A stretch of DNA of 34,065 bases from assembly GCA_030591505.1 (NCBI GenBank), contig JAUVAY010000010.1, forward strand, positions 1-34,065, written 5' to 3'. The DNA comes from Flavobacteriales bacterium (lineage in GTDB: Bacteria; Bacteroidota; Bacteroidia; Flavobacteriales_D; JAHECK01). Position numbers and translations under genes: made by a program. Positions 16,330-24,368 of this stretch are shown one piece after another. The notes under the pieces are model-generated. The model was not told the origin of the DNA, searched no databases, and saw nothing but the letters and a program-made list of their open reading frames with translations. The stretch's first letter is position 1. Every line of letters starts with the position of its first letter.

Positions 16330-18587
16330 CTGGATGTTGAATGTTTATCTCTAACAATAAACAATAAAAACGGTAGGATTATCAGACCGGTCAACAAAGC
16401 TAGAACTAAGGTTCCACTAACAAGTAAACCGATATAATAGGTTCCTAAAAAGCTAGAAAATAATAAAGAAATGAAGCCTCCAATAAGAATAAACGTTGTT
16501 AAAATTATCGCACGACCTGTAGACAAATAAGTATTTTTTAATGCATAGAGTGTGCTTTTATGTTCCTGCATCGCGAAGCGATATTTACTCATAAAATGAA
16601 TCGTATCATCGACCGATATTCCAAATGCAATCGTGAAGATAACCGAGGTTGAGATCTTTAGGTCTATTCCCATAAACCCCATCAATCCAGCGATTCCAAT
16701 TAAAGGAATGATATTTACCAATAATACGACTGATATCATTTTAAATGATCGGAAAATAAACCCAACAAGCACTGCTATTAATCCAAATGCCGCTAATAAA
16801 CCTAATAAGAGATTACTTGATAACACAGCATTACTCCTATCGATAAGGTAGGCAGATCCTGTAAGTGTATAATCAAAATAGTCTTCAAGACCTTCTTCTT
16901 TCATATACAGTTCAAGTAAAGCATCTTTCTCAATAAAATACTCACTTCCATAATCCTCCACTCTTCCATTGACCCTTGCTACACCAGCTTTTCTATCGAC
17001 AAACGCTTTCATTTCTTTTGCAAAACGCTTCTTTTTAAAAGACTTTGTAATACTTTTTAACTCCTTTTCAGAAGGTAATTTAAAATAGGCAACATCCCCA
17101 TTGTGTAGGTCGAGGTTAACCTTCTTGATCATCATTGATGGAGAAAGTAAATATTCTACATTGTACTCTTCAATTAAGAATTTGTCAAGCTTATTAAATC
17201 GTTGTAAAATTTCATAAGAAAAAAGATCATCATCCCTATCTTTCAACTCTATCGACATCTCAAAAGGGCGCATCGCCACAAAATTGTCATTAAAGTAAGC
17301 GACTTCATTAAGCAATGGACTATCTGCTGGAATATCCTCCATCAATTTATTCTTTTGATCTATCTGGCTTAATCCAATGAAAGCTATAATTACAACAACT
17401 CCAGTATAAACCAATAATCGTTTACCATTACGGATAGTATATACAAAAGCATGACTCAATCGCATCTTCCAAAAATCGGATTGTACTACCTTCGAAAAGT
17501 AGCGTTCGGGACTTAAGGTTAGAAAAGACATAAAGGCAGTAAATGTTACAAAGAAGGTAACCATTACTCCTAAGGCTGAAACGAGTCCAAACTCCTGAAT
17601 AATCGGCACTTTAACAAAGTACAAGGAAGCAAAACCAATCGCCGTTGTTAAAGATGTTAAAAGTGTAGCAATCCCAACATCATTCATTGTTTTTAAAATA
17701 GCTTTTCTCTTAGCCATGCCTTCTCTTTTGAGGAACAGAAATTTTGTATAGAGGTGTACTACATCAGAAATTCCTACAATGAAGATCAAGGTTGGCAATA
17801 CCACCAGCATAATATCAAGAGGTTTATTGAAAATAGTCATAATACCTATCGTCCAAACAGCAGATACCGCCACCAATAAAAGGGGTATAAAGACCGACCA
17901 GAAATTTCGATAGGTCAAAAAGAGAAATATTACAACTAAAAAAGCTCCAATTGACGAGAATTTGAGTAATTCTTCGGTCATTAAATTAACATAAAATGAT
18001 TGAGCAACCGCTCTTCCAGCCATATGATATTCCTGAAAATCATAATGACTTAATACTTCATTAACCGATACGACTAGGGAATCACAGCCCTTTTTACTTA
18101 ATCGTTCTTTATGTTTAATAATTAAACTGATGTTCTTTCCATCTCTTGAAAAAAACACGGGTGTTAGCATAGGATCATTTAGTACTTTCTCTGCATCTCT
18201 TTGTAAGGAAGCATCATCCGAAATTCGTAATAGTTTTTTAGGTATAAGATTGCCACTCAGGGGTTCTCTGCTAATTCTTTTTAATGAAGTGCCACCGAGA
18301 ACATCATTCACGTAATTCAGCTTTTTAAAATCAGCGATCAAGTGCTTGATCTCTTTCAAAAATGCCGTATCCATCACCCCTTCCTCTTCAACAATACCCA
18401 ATACTAGAAAATCATTATCCGTTCCAAATCGATCCCGGAAATCTTCAAAGAAGTCTACTTCATTACTTGATGCCGGGAAGAACTTCTCAAATTCATAGTC
18501 TACACGAGCTTTTGAAGCAAAGTACCCGAAAATAATGGTGAGAATAAATATTGCAATCAAAGTAAATACTGCCCTTCTATCCGTCAT
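16326..18587 (-). CDS. MMPL/RND superfamily transporter
   Basis: Inner-membrane permease of 753 residues with the duplicated MMPL plan: one TM helix, a large periplasmic loop, a block of five or six helices, then the same again. The two repeats carry matching helix-4 motifs: FIVGISDVVHLYTK near residue 270 and GISVDDTIHFMSKY near 662. Their acidic residues are the likely proton relay. The start is MTDRRAVFTLIAIFILTIIFG, with FEKFFPASSNEVDFFEDF after it, typical of the sterol-sensing/hopanoid-exporter-like branch. Substrate is likely a lipid or other hydrophobic molecule, but that is inference. There is no adjacent membrane-fusion protein or outer-membrane channel. The gene is convergent with the NhaC-type gene and divergent from the OmpW/PorT-like gene at 18706. 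Confidence 0.85.
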   Translation of the reverse strand: MTDRRAVFTLIAIFILTIIFGYFASKARVDYEFEKFFPASSNEVDFFEDFRDRFGTDNDFLVLGIVEEEGVMDTAFLKEIKHLIADFKKLNYVNDVLGGTSLKRISREPLSGNLIPKKLLRISDDASLQRDAEKVLNDPMLTPVFFSRDGKNISLIIKHKERLSKKGCDSLVVSVNEVLSHYDFQEYHMAGRAVAQSFYVNLMTEELLKFSSIGAFLVVIFLFLTYRNFWSVFIPLLLVAVSAVWTIGIMTIFNKPLDIMLVVLPTLIFIVGISDVVHLYTKFLFLKREGMAKRKAILKTMNDVGIATLLTSLTTAIGFASLYFVKVPIIQEFGLVSALGVMVTFFVTFTAFMSFLTLSPERYFSKVVQSDFWKMRLSHAFVYTIRNGKRLLVYTGVVVIIAFIGLSQIDQKNKLMEDIPADSPLLNEVAYFNDNFVAMRPFEMSIELKDRDDDLFSYEILQRFNKLDKFLIEEYNVEYLLSPSMMIKKVNLDLHNGDVAYFKLPSEKELKSITKSFKKKRFAKEMKAFVDRKAGVARVNGRVEDYGSEYFIEKDALLELYMKEEGLEDYFDYTLTGSAYLIDRSNAVLSSNLLLGLLAAFGLIAVLVGFIFRSFKMISVVLLVNIIPLIGIAGLMGFMGIDLKISTSVIFTIAFGISVDDTIHFMSKYRFAMQEHKSTLYALKNTYLSTGRAIILTTFILIGGFISLLFSSFLGTYYIGLLVSGTLVLALLTGLIILPFLLFIVRDKHSTSS

Positions 18588-18591
18588 GCTG

Positions 18592-18599
18592 CGAATGTA
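18592..18599 (-). promoter_or_regulatory. Possible -7 box of the MMPL gene
   Basis: Reading on the minus strand, TACATTCG (one mismatch from TAnnTTTG) ends 4 bases before the ATG at 18587, which again implies a leaderless transcript if used. Confidence 0.3.
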
Positions 18600-18705
18600 A
18601 TAATTGAAGATAAATATTGCTTAATATTTAGCAAATAATTAATAATCGTACATTTATTGTAAGGTTTGAAAAACCAACTCAATTAAGCAATCATCTCACC
18701 TGAAT

Positions 18706-19362
18706 ATGAATAAAATGATAAAGAAAGCAAGTTACTTATCAAGTATACTATTTCTGCTAATTTCACTTTCTATTTCGGCACAAACACATATAGGTGTTTT
18801 TGCCGGATTAAACAGCAGTAAACTATCTGGGGATGCTCCAATAAATTCTTCATATAAAAGTTTGATCGGAGCAAATGTTGGTGCTTTAATTGATATCAGT
18901 ATAAGCGATAATTTTATGTTGAGTGCACAACCATCCTATTCACAAGAAGGCACGAGTATTTCTTATATTTTACCTGGAACTGATGAAGAGATCGATAGCC
19001 TTAGCCTACGATTAAATTATTTTTCTATACCACTATTATTCAAAGCCTATACAGCTAATCAGCGCTTTTATGCTATTGGGGGACTTGAATTTGGGGTTTT
19101 GATGAATAGTTTTCAAAAAATAGATGATGTAAAAAGTGATATTCCTGTAGACATTAGTAGCTGGAATCTTGCCTTTCACTTTGGAGCTGGATTGAAAATT
19201 CCCTTAGGCATACCCAATTTGTTTATTGAGTTAAGATATACACAAGGATTAGAAAACCTTACTGATACCCCCGTTGAAGACAATATTATCCCAAGAGTCA
19301 AGACTTCAGGACTAAAGATAATAGCAGGTATTGAAATTCAACTTAAGAAAAACTCAAACTAA
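18706..19362 (+). CDS. Outer-membrane beta-barrel protein (porin/PorT-like family)
   Basis: Predicted eight-strand outer-membrane barrel of 218 residues. The signal peptide ends near LSISAQ. The mature protein begins THIGVFAGLNSSKLSGDA, the usual opening of the Bacteroidota 'porin family protein' group, then alternates strands and loops: SYKSLIGANVGALIDI, LSAQPSYSQEG, LRLNYFSIPLLFKAY and FYAIGGLEFGVLM. It closes with LKIIAGIEIQL. It has no enzymatic motifs. These proteins are usually small surface barrels without known cargo. The next gene begins 6 bases after the stop, so the two are probably one transcript. Confidence 0.75.
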   Translation: MNKMIKKASYLSSILFLLISLSISAQTHIGVFAGLNSSKLSGDAPINSSYKSLIGANVGALIDISISDNFMLSAQPSYSQEGTSISYILPGTDEEIDSLSLRLNYFSIPLLFKAYTANQRFYAIGGLEFGVLMNSFQKIDDVKSDIPVDISSWNLAFHFGAGLKIPLGIPNLFIELRYTQGLENLTDTPVEDNIIPRVKTSGLKIIAGIEIQLKKNSN

Positions 19363-19368
19363 TCGACC

Positions 19369-20313
19369 ATGAAGAAGGTACTGTATATACTACTACTTAG
19401 CTTTTTACACTCCTCTATTCTCTTTGGTCAAAACGAAGATGTAATACCTATAAAAAAAGTTCCAAATCTAAATGGTCATGTTTTCCCTTCTTTCGGGCAA
19501 TTTAAAAGTTCTTTCATAAATACAAATTTGGGTGTTGTAATTGGTGTCGGAAAAACATCAGAGCTTCAATTACCAGGACTCACTATTGGTGAGACTGAAC
19601 TGTTCTCTTTTAAAGGGGAAATTTTATTTGCAGACGTAAATATTAACTACAAACAACGATTTACACCAAGACTTTCATTATACATTTCCTTACATGTTGC
19701 TGGCAGGATTGGTACGGATATATCGACTATGCTTGTAGATGGTGTAAATTCAATAAGTGGTGGTGAAATTGGATGGCTTATTAATATTATCAAAAAAGAA
19801 AAATTTAACTTATCAAGCTCCATTGATGTATCAAAATCCACTGGGAATTTCATCAATGTGTCAGAATATTTGGAGGAATTATTAAATAATAATCCGTATC
19901 CCAGCATCTACAAAAAAACACCTGCTATGGGGGTTGGTATTGGTCTTCAAGGAGCTTATGCCTTTTCTCCAACATTTGGAGCTCAATTTCATTCTGAATT
20001 CACCTATGGTGAATCATTTGTAAGGAACAAAACACGCACTTATTTTACAATGGGAATTGCTGGGGATTGTGATTTTAACCCAAAATATAATGTGCCCATT
20101 AATTTTGGATTTGGTTATAATATTTCATCCTCACCAGAGGTTGTTTTACACGATGGAGGAGTTTCTAATTTATTCTTTGGAAAAATAACTTATTCTGGTT
20201 CAACAGATTTTGAATTAGGTGCACAATTCTCCTATTACGACGTAGAAATCAAAAGCTCTGTGTCTAAACCATATGTGAGCAAAATTGTTCTCGTACTACA
20301 ATTCTATTTCTAA
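19369..20313 (+). CDS. Predicted outer-membrane protein, family not recognised
   Basis: Exported protein of 314 residues: signal peptide MKKVLYILLLSFLHSSILFG followed by QNEDVIPIKK. The mature part is rich in amphipathic strand patterns (LGVVIGVGKTSELQL, LFADVNINYKQRF, LSLYISLHVAGRIG, AMGVGIGLQGAYAF, INFGFGYNIS, DFELGAQFSYYDV). It ends VLVLQFYF, a terminal aromatic as in outer-membrane barrels. I recognise no specific family. It shares a likely transcript with the smaller barrel gene just upstream, so the two may work together, but nothing shows how. The gene ends 46 bases before the convergent end of the DUF4249 operon, with no obvious terminator hairpin between. Confidence 0.65.
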   Translation: MKKVLYILLLSFLHSSILFGQNEDVIPIKKVPNLNGHVFPSFGQFKSSFINTNLGVVIGVGKTSELQLPGLTIGETELFSFKGEILFADVNINYKQRFTPRLSLYISLHVAGRIGTDISTMLVDGVNSISGGEIGWLINIIKKEKFNLSSSIDVSKSTGNFINVSEYLEELLNNNPYPSIYKKTPAMGVGIGLQGAYAFSPTFGAQFHSEFTYGESFVRNKTRTYFTMGIAGDCDFNPKYNVPINFGFGYNISSSPEVVLHDGGVSNLFFGKITYSGSTDFELGAQFSYYDVEIKSSVSKPYVSKIVLVLQFYF

Positions 20314-20359
20314 TTAAACAATATTATTTAGTTGCAAATCAGTTCGTTTAGATTAATAA

Positions 20360-22000
20360 TTACTCAACGCTAAATGACTTTTCTTCAATAGCTATATTTC
20401 CATTTTCATCAATTGATTGAAGCAAAACAACATATTCTCCTTTTAATAAAGGAGCTTCAGTAGATATCGTATTTTGATTTGCTACAGTAGATAAATCAGC
20501 TATCCATAAAATAGTATTATCAAAGGAATTGTATTGATCAGTATCTTGAATTTTATTTCGGGGAAAATTATAAAAATCATAATTAATGTACTCAGCAGAT
20601 TCTGGAAAATTCATTCCGGCAAAATCATTTTTCCGAGAAAATATATTGAGAATTCCACCATAGGTAATCCCTCCATGAATATAAGGTGTAATAATAACTT
20701 CAAAATTATTGATTCGCCTTGGGTCCAATGCTAAAATATGCTCTACATCATCAACTGGAATCCAATCTATCATTATTAACGGCTCATATAATTGTAACGA
20801 AGCTTGTGGTCCATATAAAACAATCTTTCTTTTGCCTTTCTCCACCTTAACTTTCACCCAACTGGGCAGGTCAGTAAAATACTGTGATAAACTATCCAAG
20901 GCAACATAGGAATCGAAATCAACACTTTTATAAGGGTCTCCATAAAAGGCTTGATAAGTTTGTAGGTTTTCATTAAGGCTATCCGTATTCTGATAAAGCC
21001 TTTTAAGTTGATAGGTATTTACCATTTTTAACAAGGCCTCTTTTTCTGAATCGTTTACAGTGAATTCTGGTACTTTTAAGTCAATTTTTCTTGAACAAAA
21101 ATCCTGATCGATCAAAATTTCTACTTCTTCATTCTCAAGAGAAGCGGCGATGGCAAATAGTTCAATCCTACCGTATCTATGTGGTAATGCAATATTGAAA
21201 TCCCCAACTGAATCGCTTAAAACAGCGATAAAATCTTTTTCATTTTCTAAGTGAATGTTAACTTTATGATAAGGTACTTTAGTTTGATCACTTACTCTAA
21301 TTACTTTTCCACTTAGTGTGATACCTTTCGTTTCTGGATAGAATTTCAATTCAGTATAAGCTACAGTTCTTCCATTGCTTAATTGATTGTTAGAAGCTGA
21401 AGAAATAGCTGGAATAATACTCAAACTCGTTTTCGATAGCCCCAAGCGTGTTGAATCAAAGGGCATAAGAATTTGTTCTCCTGGGTTGTAACTTACTTTG
21501 TCTAATGATAAAGTAGCACTATCATCAATTTTATTTATGAGCTCGGCTGAACTGTCTATTAGAGAATCATTGACGAACATCAACTCATCAGTAAAAGGAT
21601 TGATCACTTTTAATCGCACATAAGCATAATCGCTGACATCTCCATTCCGCATCCATTTACTATAGGCACGTAAGAAATAATAGCCGCTTAGAACATCAGG
21701 TGAAACACTTAGCTCACCTTCAAATTTATTTAATTTGGGCTTAAGTTTAGCCTGACTTATTTTTTGCCCATTAGGCAAAATTAATTCAACATATACTACT
21801 TCACTTAGCGTACTTTCATTTTGAGAGATTGATAGATTACCACTAAACTGTATTGACTCCCCACTAATGTATACAAAGCGATCCGTCAATAGAACAACTT
21901 GCTCACTAGGGTAATTGAGTTGTGCAAATGAAAAAACTGGTAGATACAAGCCCACAAGCAACAAAACAAATATTCGATATGTAAAACTCATATTTCTCAT
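20360..22000 (-). CDS. Secreted MG2-like protein with a degenerate plug-like C-terminus, last gene of DUF4249 operon
   Basis: Exported protein of 546 residues. The start is the ATG at 22000, which overlaps the stop of the preceding gene as TAATG; an open frame extends 20 codons upstream but lies inside that gene. The signal peptide ends near VFSFAQ. Residues 28-130 resemble the macroglobulin MG2 domain found in many Bacteroidota surface proteins (VLLTDRFVYISGESIQFSGN, LSGYYFLRAYSKWMRNGD). Residues 230-275 look like a carboxypeptidase-regulatory-like beta-sandwich. Residues 395-465 (PLIMIDWIPVDDVEHILAL, INNFEVI, GGITYGGILNIFSRKN) resemble the end of a TonB-dependent receptor plug, but no barrel follows. 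It is probably periplasmic or surface-exposed, serving the receptor encoded upstream; the function is not known. Confidence 0.7.
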   Translation of the reverse strand: MRNMSFTYRIFVLLLVGLYLPVFSFAQLNYPSEQVVLLTDRFVYISGESIQFSGNLSISQNESTLSEVVYVELILPNGQKISQAKLKPKLNKFEGELSVSPDVLSGYYFLRAYSKWMRNGDVSDYAYVRLKVINPFTDELMFVNDSLIDSSAELINKIDDSATLSLDKVSYNPGEQILMPFDSTRLGLSKTSLSIIPAISSASNNQLSNGRTVAYTELKFYPETKGITLSGKVIRVSDQTKVPYHKVNIHLENEKDFIAVLSDSVGDFNIALPHRYGRIELFAIAASLENEEVEILIDQDFCSRKIDLKVPEFTVNDSEKEALLKMVNTYQLKRLYQNTDSLNENLQTYQAFYGDPYKSVDFDSYVALDSLSQYFTDLPSWVKVKVEKGKRKIVLYGPQASLQLYEPLIMIDWIPVDDVEHILALDPRRINNFEVIITPYIHGGITYGGILNIFSRKNDFAGMNFPESAEYINYDFYNFPRNKIQDTDQYNSFDNTILWIADLSTVANQNTISTEAPLLKGEYVVLLQSIDENGNIAIEEKSFSVE

Positions 22001-23202
22001 TAATAAGGCCAATAATCTGGTTTTTCTGTTACTCCGCCTAAAACAGGACAAAGAACACAATCATCTACCATTGTAGCGAATTGCCAGACTCCATTATCAG
22101 AATAAATAAATGCTGGGTACTCACTTACTGGTATTTCAATAAATCCAAACCTCAAGCCATTGATTATACAAACAGTTGGAAGATCTAATTCTAACTCATC
22201 AATAGGCCATATAAAGATTCTTTTCTTACTTACATTATTTGCCTGAAAAAAGCCTAACACCTCTTTTTCTGGTGTATTGACATTTGTTAAATTACCTTTT
22301 ACAGCAAGAGGTTGAGAAGTATATAATCCCGCTTCTTGTGAAAGGTTTACTCTTAGTTTATCCCAATAATAATAAGCGTTTTCACTTAAGGCCATTTGCT
22401 CTATCATTAAGCTATAAAGTATCTTTAAGCGATAGGTGTTATTTCTAATATAATTTAATGGGTACTTGTCTAAGGCATTTTCTGATAAATTCCCTGTTGA
22501 TAATGTATATATGTCATTTACAACAACCGTTTTCCAACAATACATATAAGAGTAATCAGCTGGAACTACCTGATGAAGTCCTGTTGCATCATAGTAAAAC
22601 TCGCGGGGATACTCAGAATGATATTCCCATGTTTCCGTCAATTTCCATCGATAAAATTTGCTATCCATCTCATCCGCAGAAAAATCAGTATACATCTGAA
22701 TTCCATTCAAGGTATATTCCGGATCATTCGTGGGTATATCCTCAATTTCAAAATATACATCTCCTACTTCATCTGGCCCCAATGGCATCTGATCAAAAGC
22801 TGATTCCAGAATTTCACCATTAGGGAGATGGACGTTTATTTTAAATGAGCGACCAGGAATTAACTCACTATTATTCATCCAAACTCTATACTCCCCATCT
22901 TCATATTGAGTTAATGGAAAATTCTGTCCCAAATCATCAATTATCATTAGTTCGCAATTATTTACGGGAACATATTCGGCTCTACTAACATCAGAAGCAA
23001 TTGACACTTTTACATTTTGCCACCCTTCAATGGAGCTTACACTTCCTTCAATAACATACTTATTAATAGCTTCTGCATTAACATCAGGATTAAAGGGCTT
23101 TATACAACTCCCCAAAAGAATGAACACGAGTAAAAAGCTAATCCATTTGATATGATTCAGCTTAGCTTTTATAATTTGATATGTTATCCTTTTTAATATC
23201 AT
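22000..23202 (-). CDS. DUF4249 lipoprotein, copy 2
   Basis: Predicted lipoprotein of 400 residues. The ATG at 23202 overlaps the upstream stop as TAATG. A lipobox (FLLVFILLGSC) places the lipidated residue at C33. The mature protein starts CIKPFNPDVNAEAINKYV, as in copy 1. DUF4249 hallmarks are an N-terminal beta-sandwich (IEGSVSSIEGWQNVKVSIAS, YEDGEYRVWMNN), an aromatic-rich middle with MYCW, and the family's C-terminal Cys pair before a Gly-Gly and a KPDYW ending (DCVLCPVLGG). Copy 2 is nearly identical to copy 1 over most of its length; differences cluster in the signal peptide and in about 50 residues before the Cys pair. Family function is unknown; members usually sit beside TonB-dependent receptors. 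Confidence 0.85.
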   Translation of the reverse strand: MILKRITYQIIKAKLNHIKWISFLLVFILLGSCIKPFNPDVNAEAINKYVIEGSVSSIEGWQNVKVSIASDVSRAEYVPVNNCELMIIDDLGQNFPLTQYEDGEYRVWMNNSELIPGRSFKINVHLPNGEILESAFDQMPLGPDEVGDVYFEIEDIPTNDPEYTLNGIQMYTDFSADEMDSKFYRWKLTETWEYHSEYPREFYYDATGLHQVVPADYSYMYCWKTVVVNDIYTLSTGNLSENALDKYPLNYIRNNTYRLKILYSLMIEQMALSENAYYYWDKLRVNLSQEAGLYTSQPLAVKGNLTNVNTPEKEVLGFFQANNVSKKRIFIWPIDELELDLPTVCIINGLRFGFIEIPVSEYPAFIYSDNGVWQFATMVDDCVLCPVLGGVTEKPDYWPY

Positions 23203-24368
23203 TAATATGGCCAATAGTCAGGTTTATTAGTCACTCCTCCTAATACAGGACAAAGAACACAATCATTGATCATTGTATTAAGGGTTGGTATGCTATTCAC
23301 AGAATAAACATATGCTGGATACTCACTGGCTGGTATTTCAAGGTAACCAATATTTGGTCTCAATTCATTGATGACACATACAGTTTGTAAGTCTAATTCC
23401 AACTCATCAACAGGCCATACAAAAACTCTTTTCTTGCTTACATTGTTTGCCTGAAAAAACCCTAAAACCTCTTTTTCTGGCGTATTGACATTTGTCAAAT
23501 TTCCTTTTATCGCTAGTGGCTGTGATGTATATAATTCTCCTTCCTGAGAAATGTTTAATCTTAATTTATCCCAATAATAATAGGCGTTTTCACTTAAGGC
23601 AATTTGTTCAATTAATAAGCTATAAAGTATTTTTAAACGATAAGTATTGTTCCCTATATAATTTAATGGATACCTATCTAATGCATTTTCTGATAAGTTA
23701 TTTGTTGCGAGCGTATAAATGTCATTTACAATCATCGTTCTCCAACAATACATAAAAGAATAGTCAGGTGGAAAAACATGATGAAGCCCCGTTTCATCAT
23801 AATAATACTCAATAGGATACTCAGAATGATATTCCCATGTTTCTGTCAATTTCCACCGATAAAATTTGCTATCCATTTCATCCGCAGAAAAATCTGTATA
23901 CATCTGAATTCCATGCAAAGTATATTCTGGATCATTCGTTGGTATATCCTCCATTTCAAAATATACATCCCCTATTTCCTCAGGCCCAGATGGCATCTCA
24001 TCAAATCTTGATTCCAGTATTTCACCATTAGGTAGAAGGACGCTTATTTTAAATGAGCGACCAGGAATTAATTCGTTATTATTCATCCAAACCCTATACT
24101 CCCCATCTTCATATTGAGTTAATGGAAAATCCTGTCCCAAATCATCAATTATCGTTAATTCGCAAATATTTACAGGAATATATTCGGCTCTACTAACATC
24201 AGAAGCTATAGATACGCTTACATTTTGCCATCCTTCAATGGAGCTTACACTTCCCTCAACAACGTACTTATTAATCGCTTCTGCATTAACATCAGGATTA
24301 AAGGGCTTTATGCAACTCCCTAAAAGAATCAATACGAATATGAAGCTAGCCCATTTATAGTGCATCAT
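23202..24368 (-). CDS. DUF4249 lipoprotein, copy 1
   Basis: Predicted outer-membrane lipoprotein of 388 residues. The start is the ATG at 24368, 14 bases inside the end of the receptor gene; a TTG start further upstream is less likely because it would add a non-signal extension. The lipobox is VLILLGSC with C19 lipidated, followed by IKPFNPDVNAEA. The domain layout is as in copy 2: beta-sandwich, aromatic middle (SFMYCWRTMIVNDIYTLA), and a closing DCVLCPVLGG and KPDYWPY. Its position between the receptor and copy 2 suggests a surface partner of the receptor, comparable in place to SusD next to SusC, though I see no SusD features (no TPR-like helical repeats). Ligand unknown. Confidence 0.87.
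   Translation of the reverse strand: MMHYKWASFIFVLILLGSCIKPFNPDVNAEAINKYVVEGSVSSIEGWQNVSVSIASDVSRAEYIPVNICELTIIDDLGQDFPLTQYEDGEYRVWMNNNELIPGRSFKISVLLPNGEILESRFDEMPSGPEEIGDVYFEMEDIPTNDPEYTLHGIQMYTDFSADEMDSKFYRWKLTETWEYHSEYPIEYYYDETGLHHVFPPDYSFMYCWRTMIVNDIYTLATNNLSENALDRYPLNYIGNNTYRLKILYSLLIEQIALSENAYYYWDKLRLNISQEGELYTSQPLAIKGNLTNVNTPEKEVLGFFQANNVSKKRVFVWPVDELELDLQTVCVINELRPNIGYLEIPASEYPAYVYSVNSIPTLNTMINDCVLCPVLGGVTNKPDYWPY

Noticed and set aside
22458-24031. Paired plus-strand open frames opposite both DUF4249 genes
   Set aside because: They resemble each other only because the genes beneath are duplicated; no start context or domain supports them.
22000-24368. DUF4249 genes as SusD homologues
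   Set aside because: No SusD/RagB helical repeats; the beta-rich N-terminus, Cys pair and KPDYW ending fit DUF4249.
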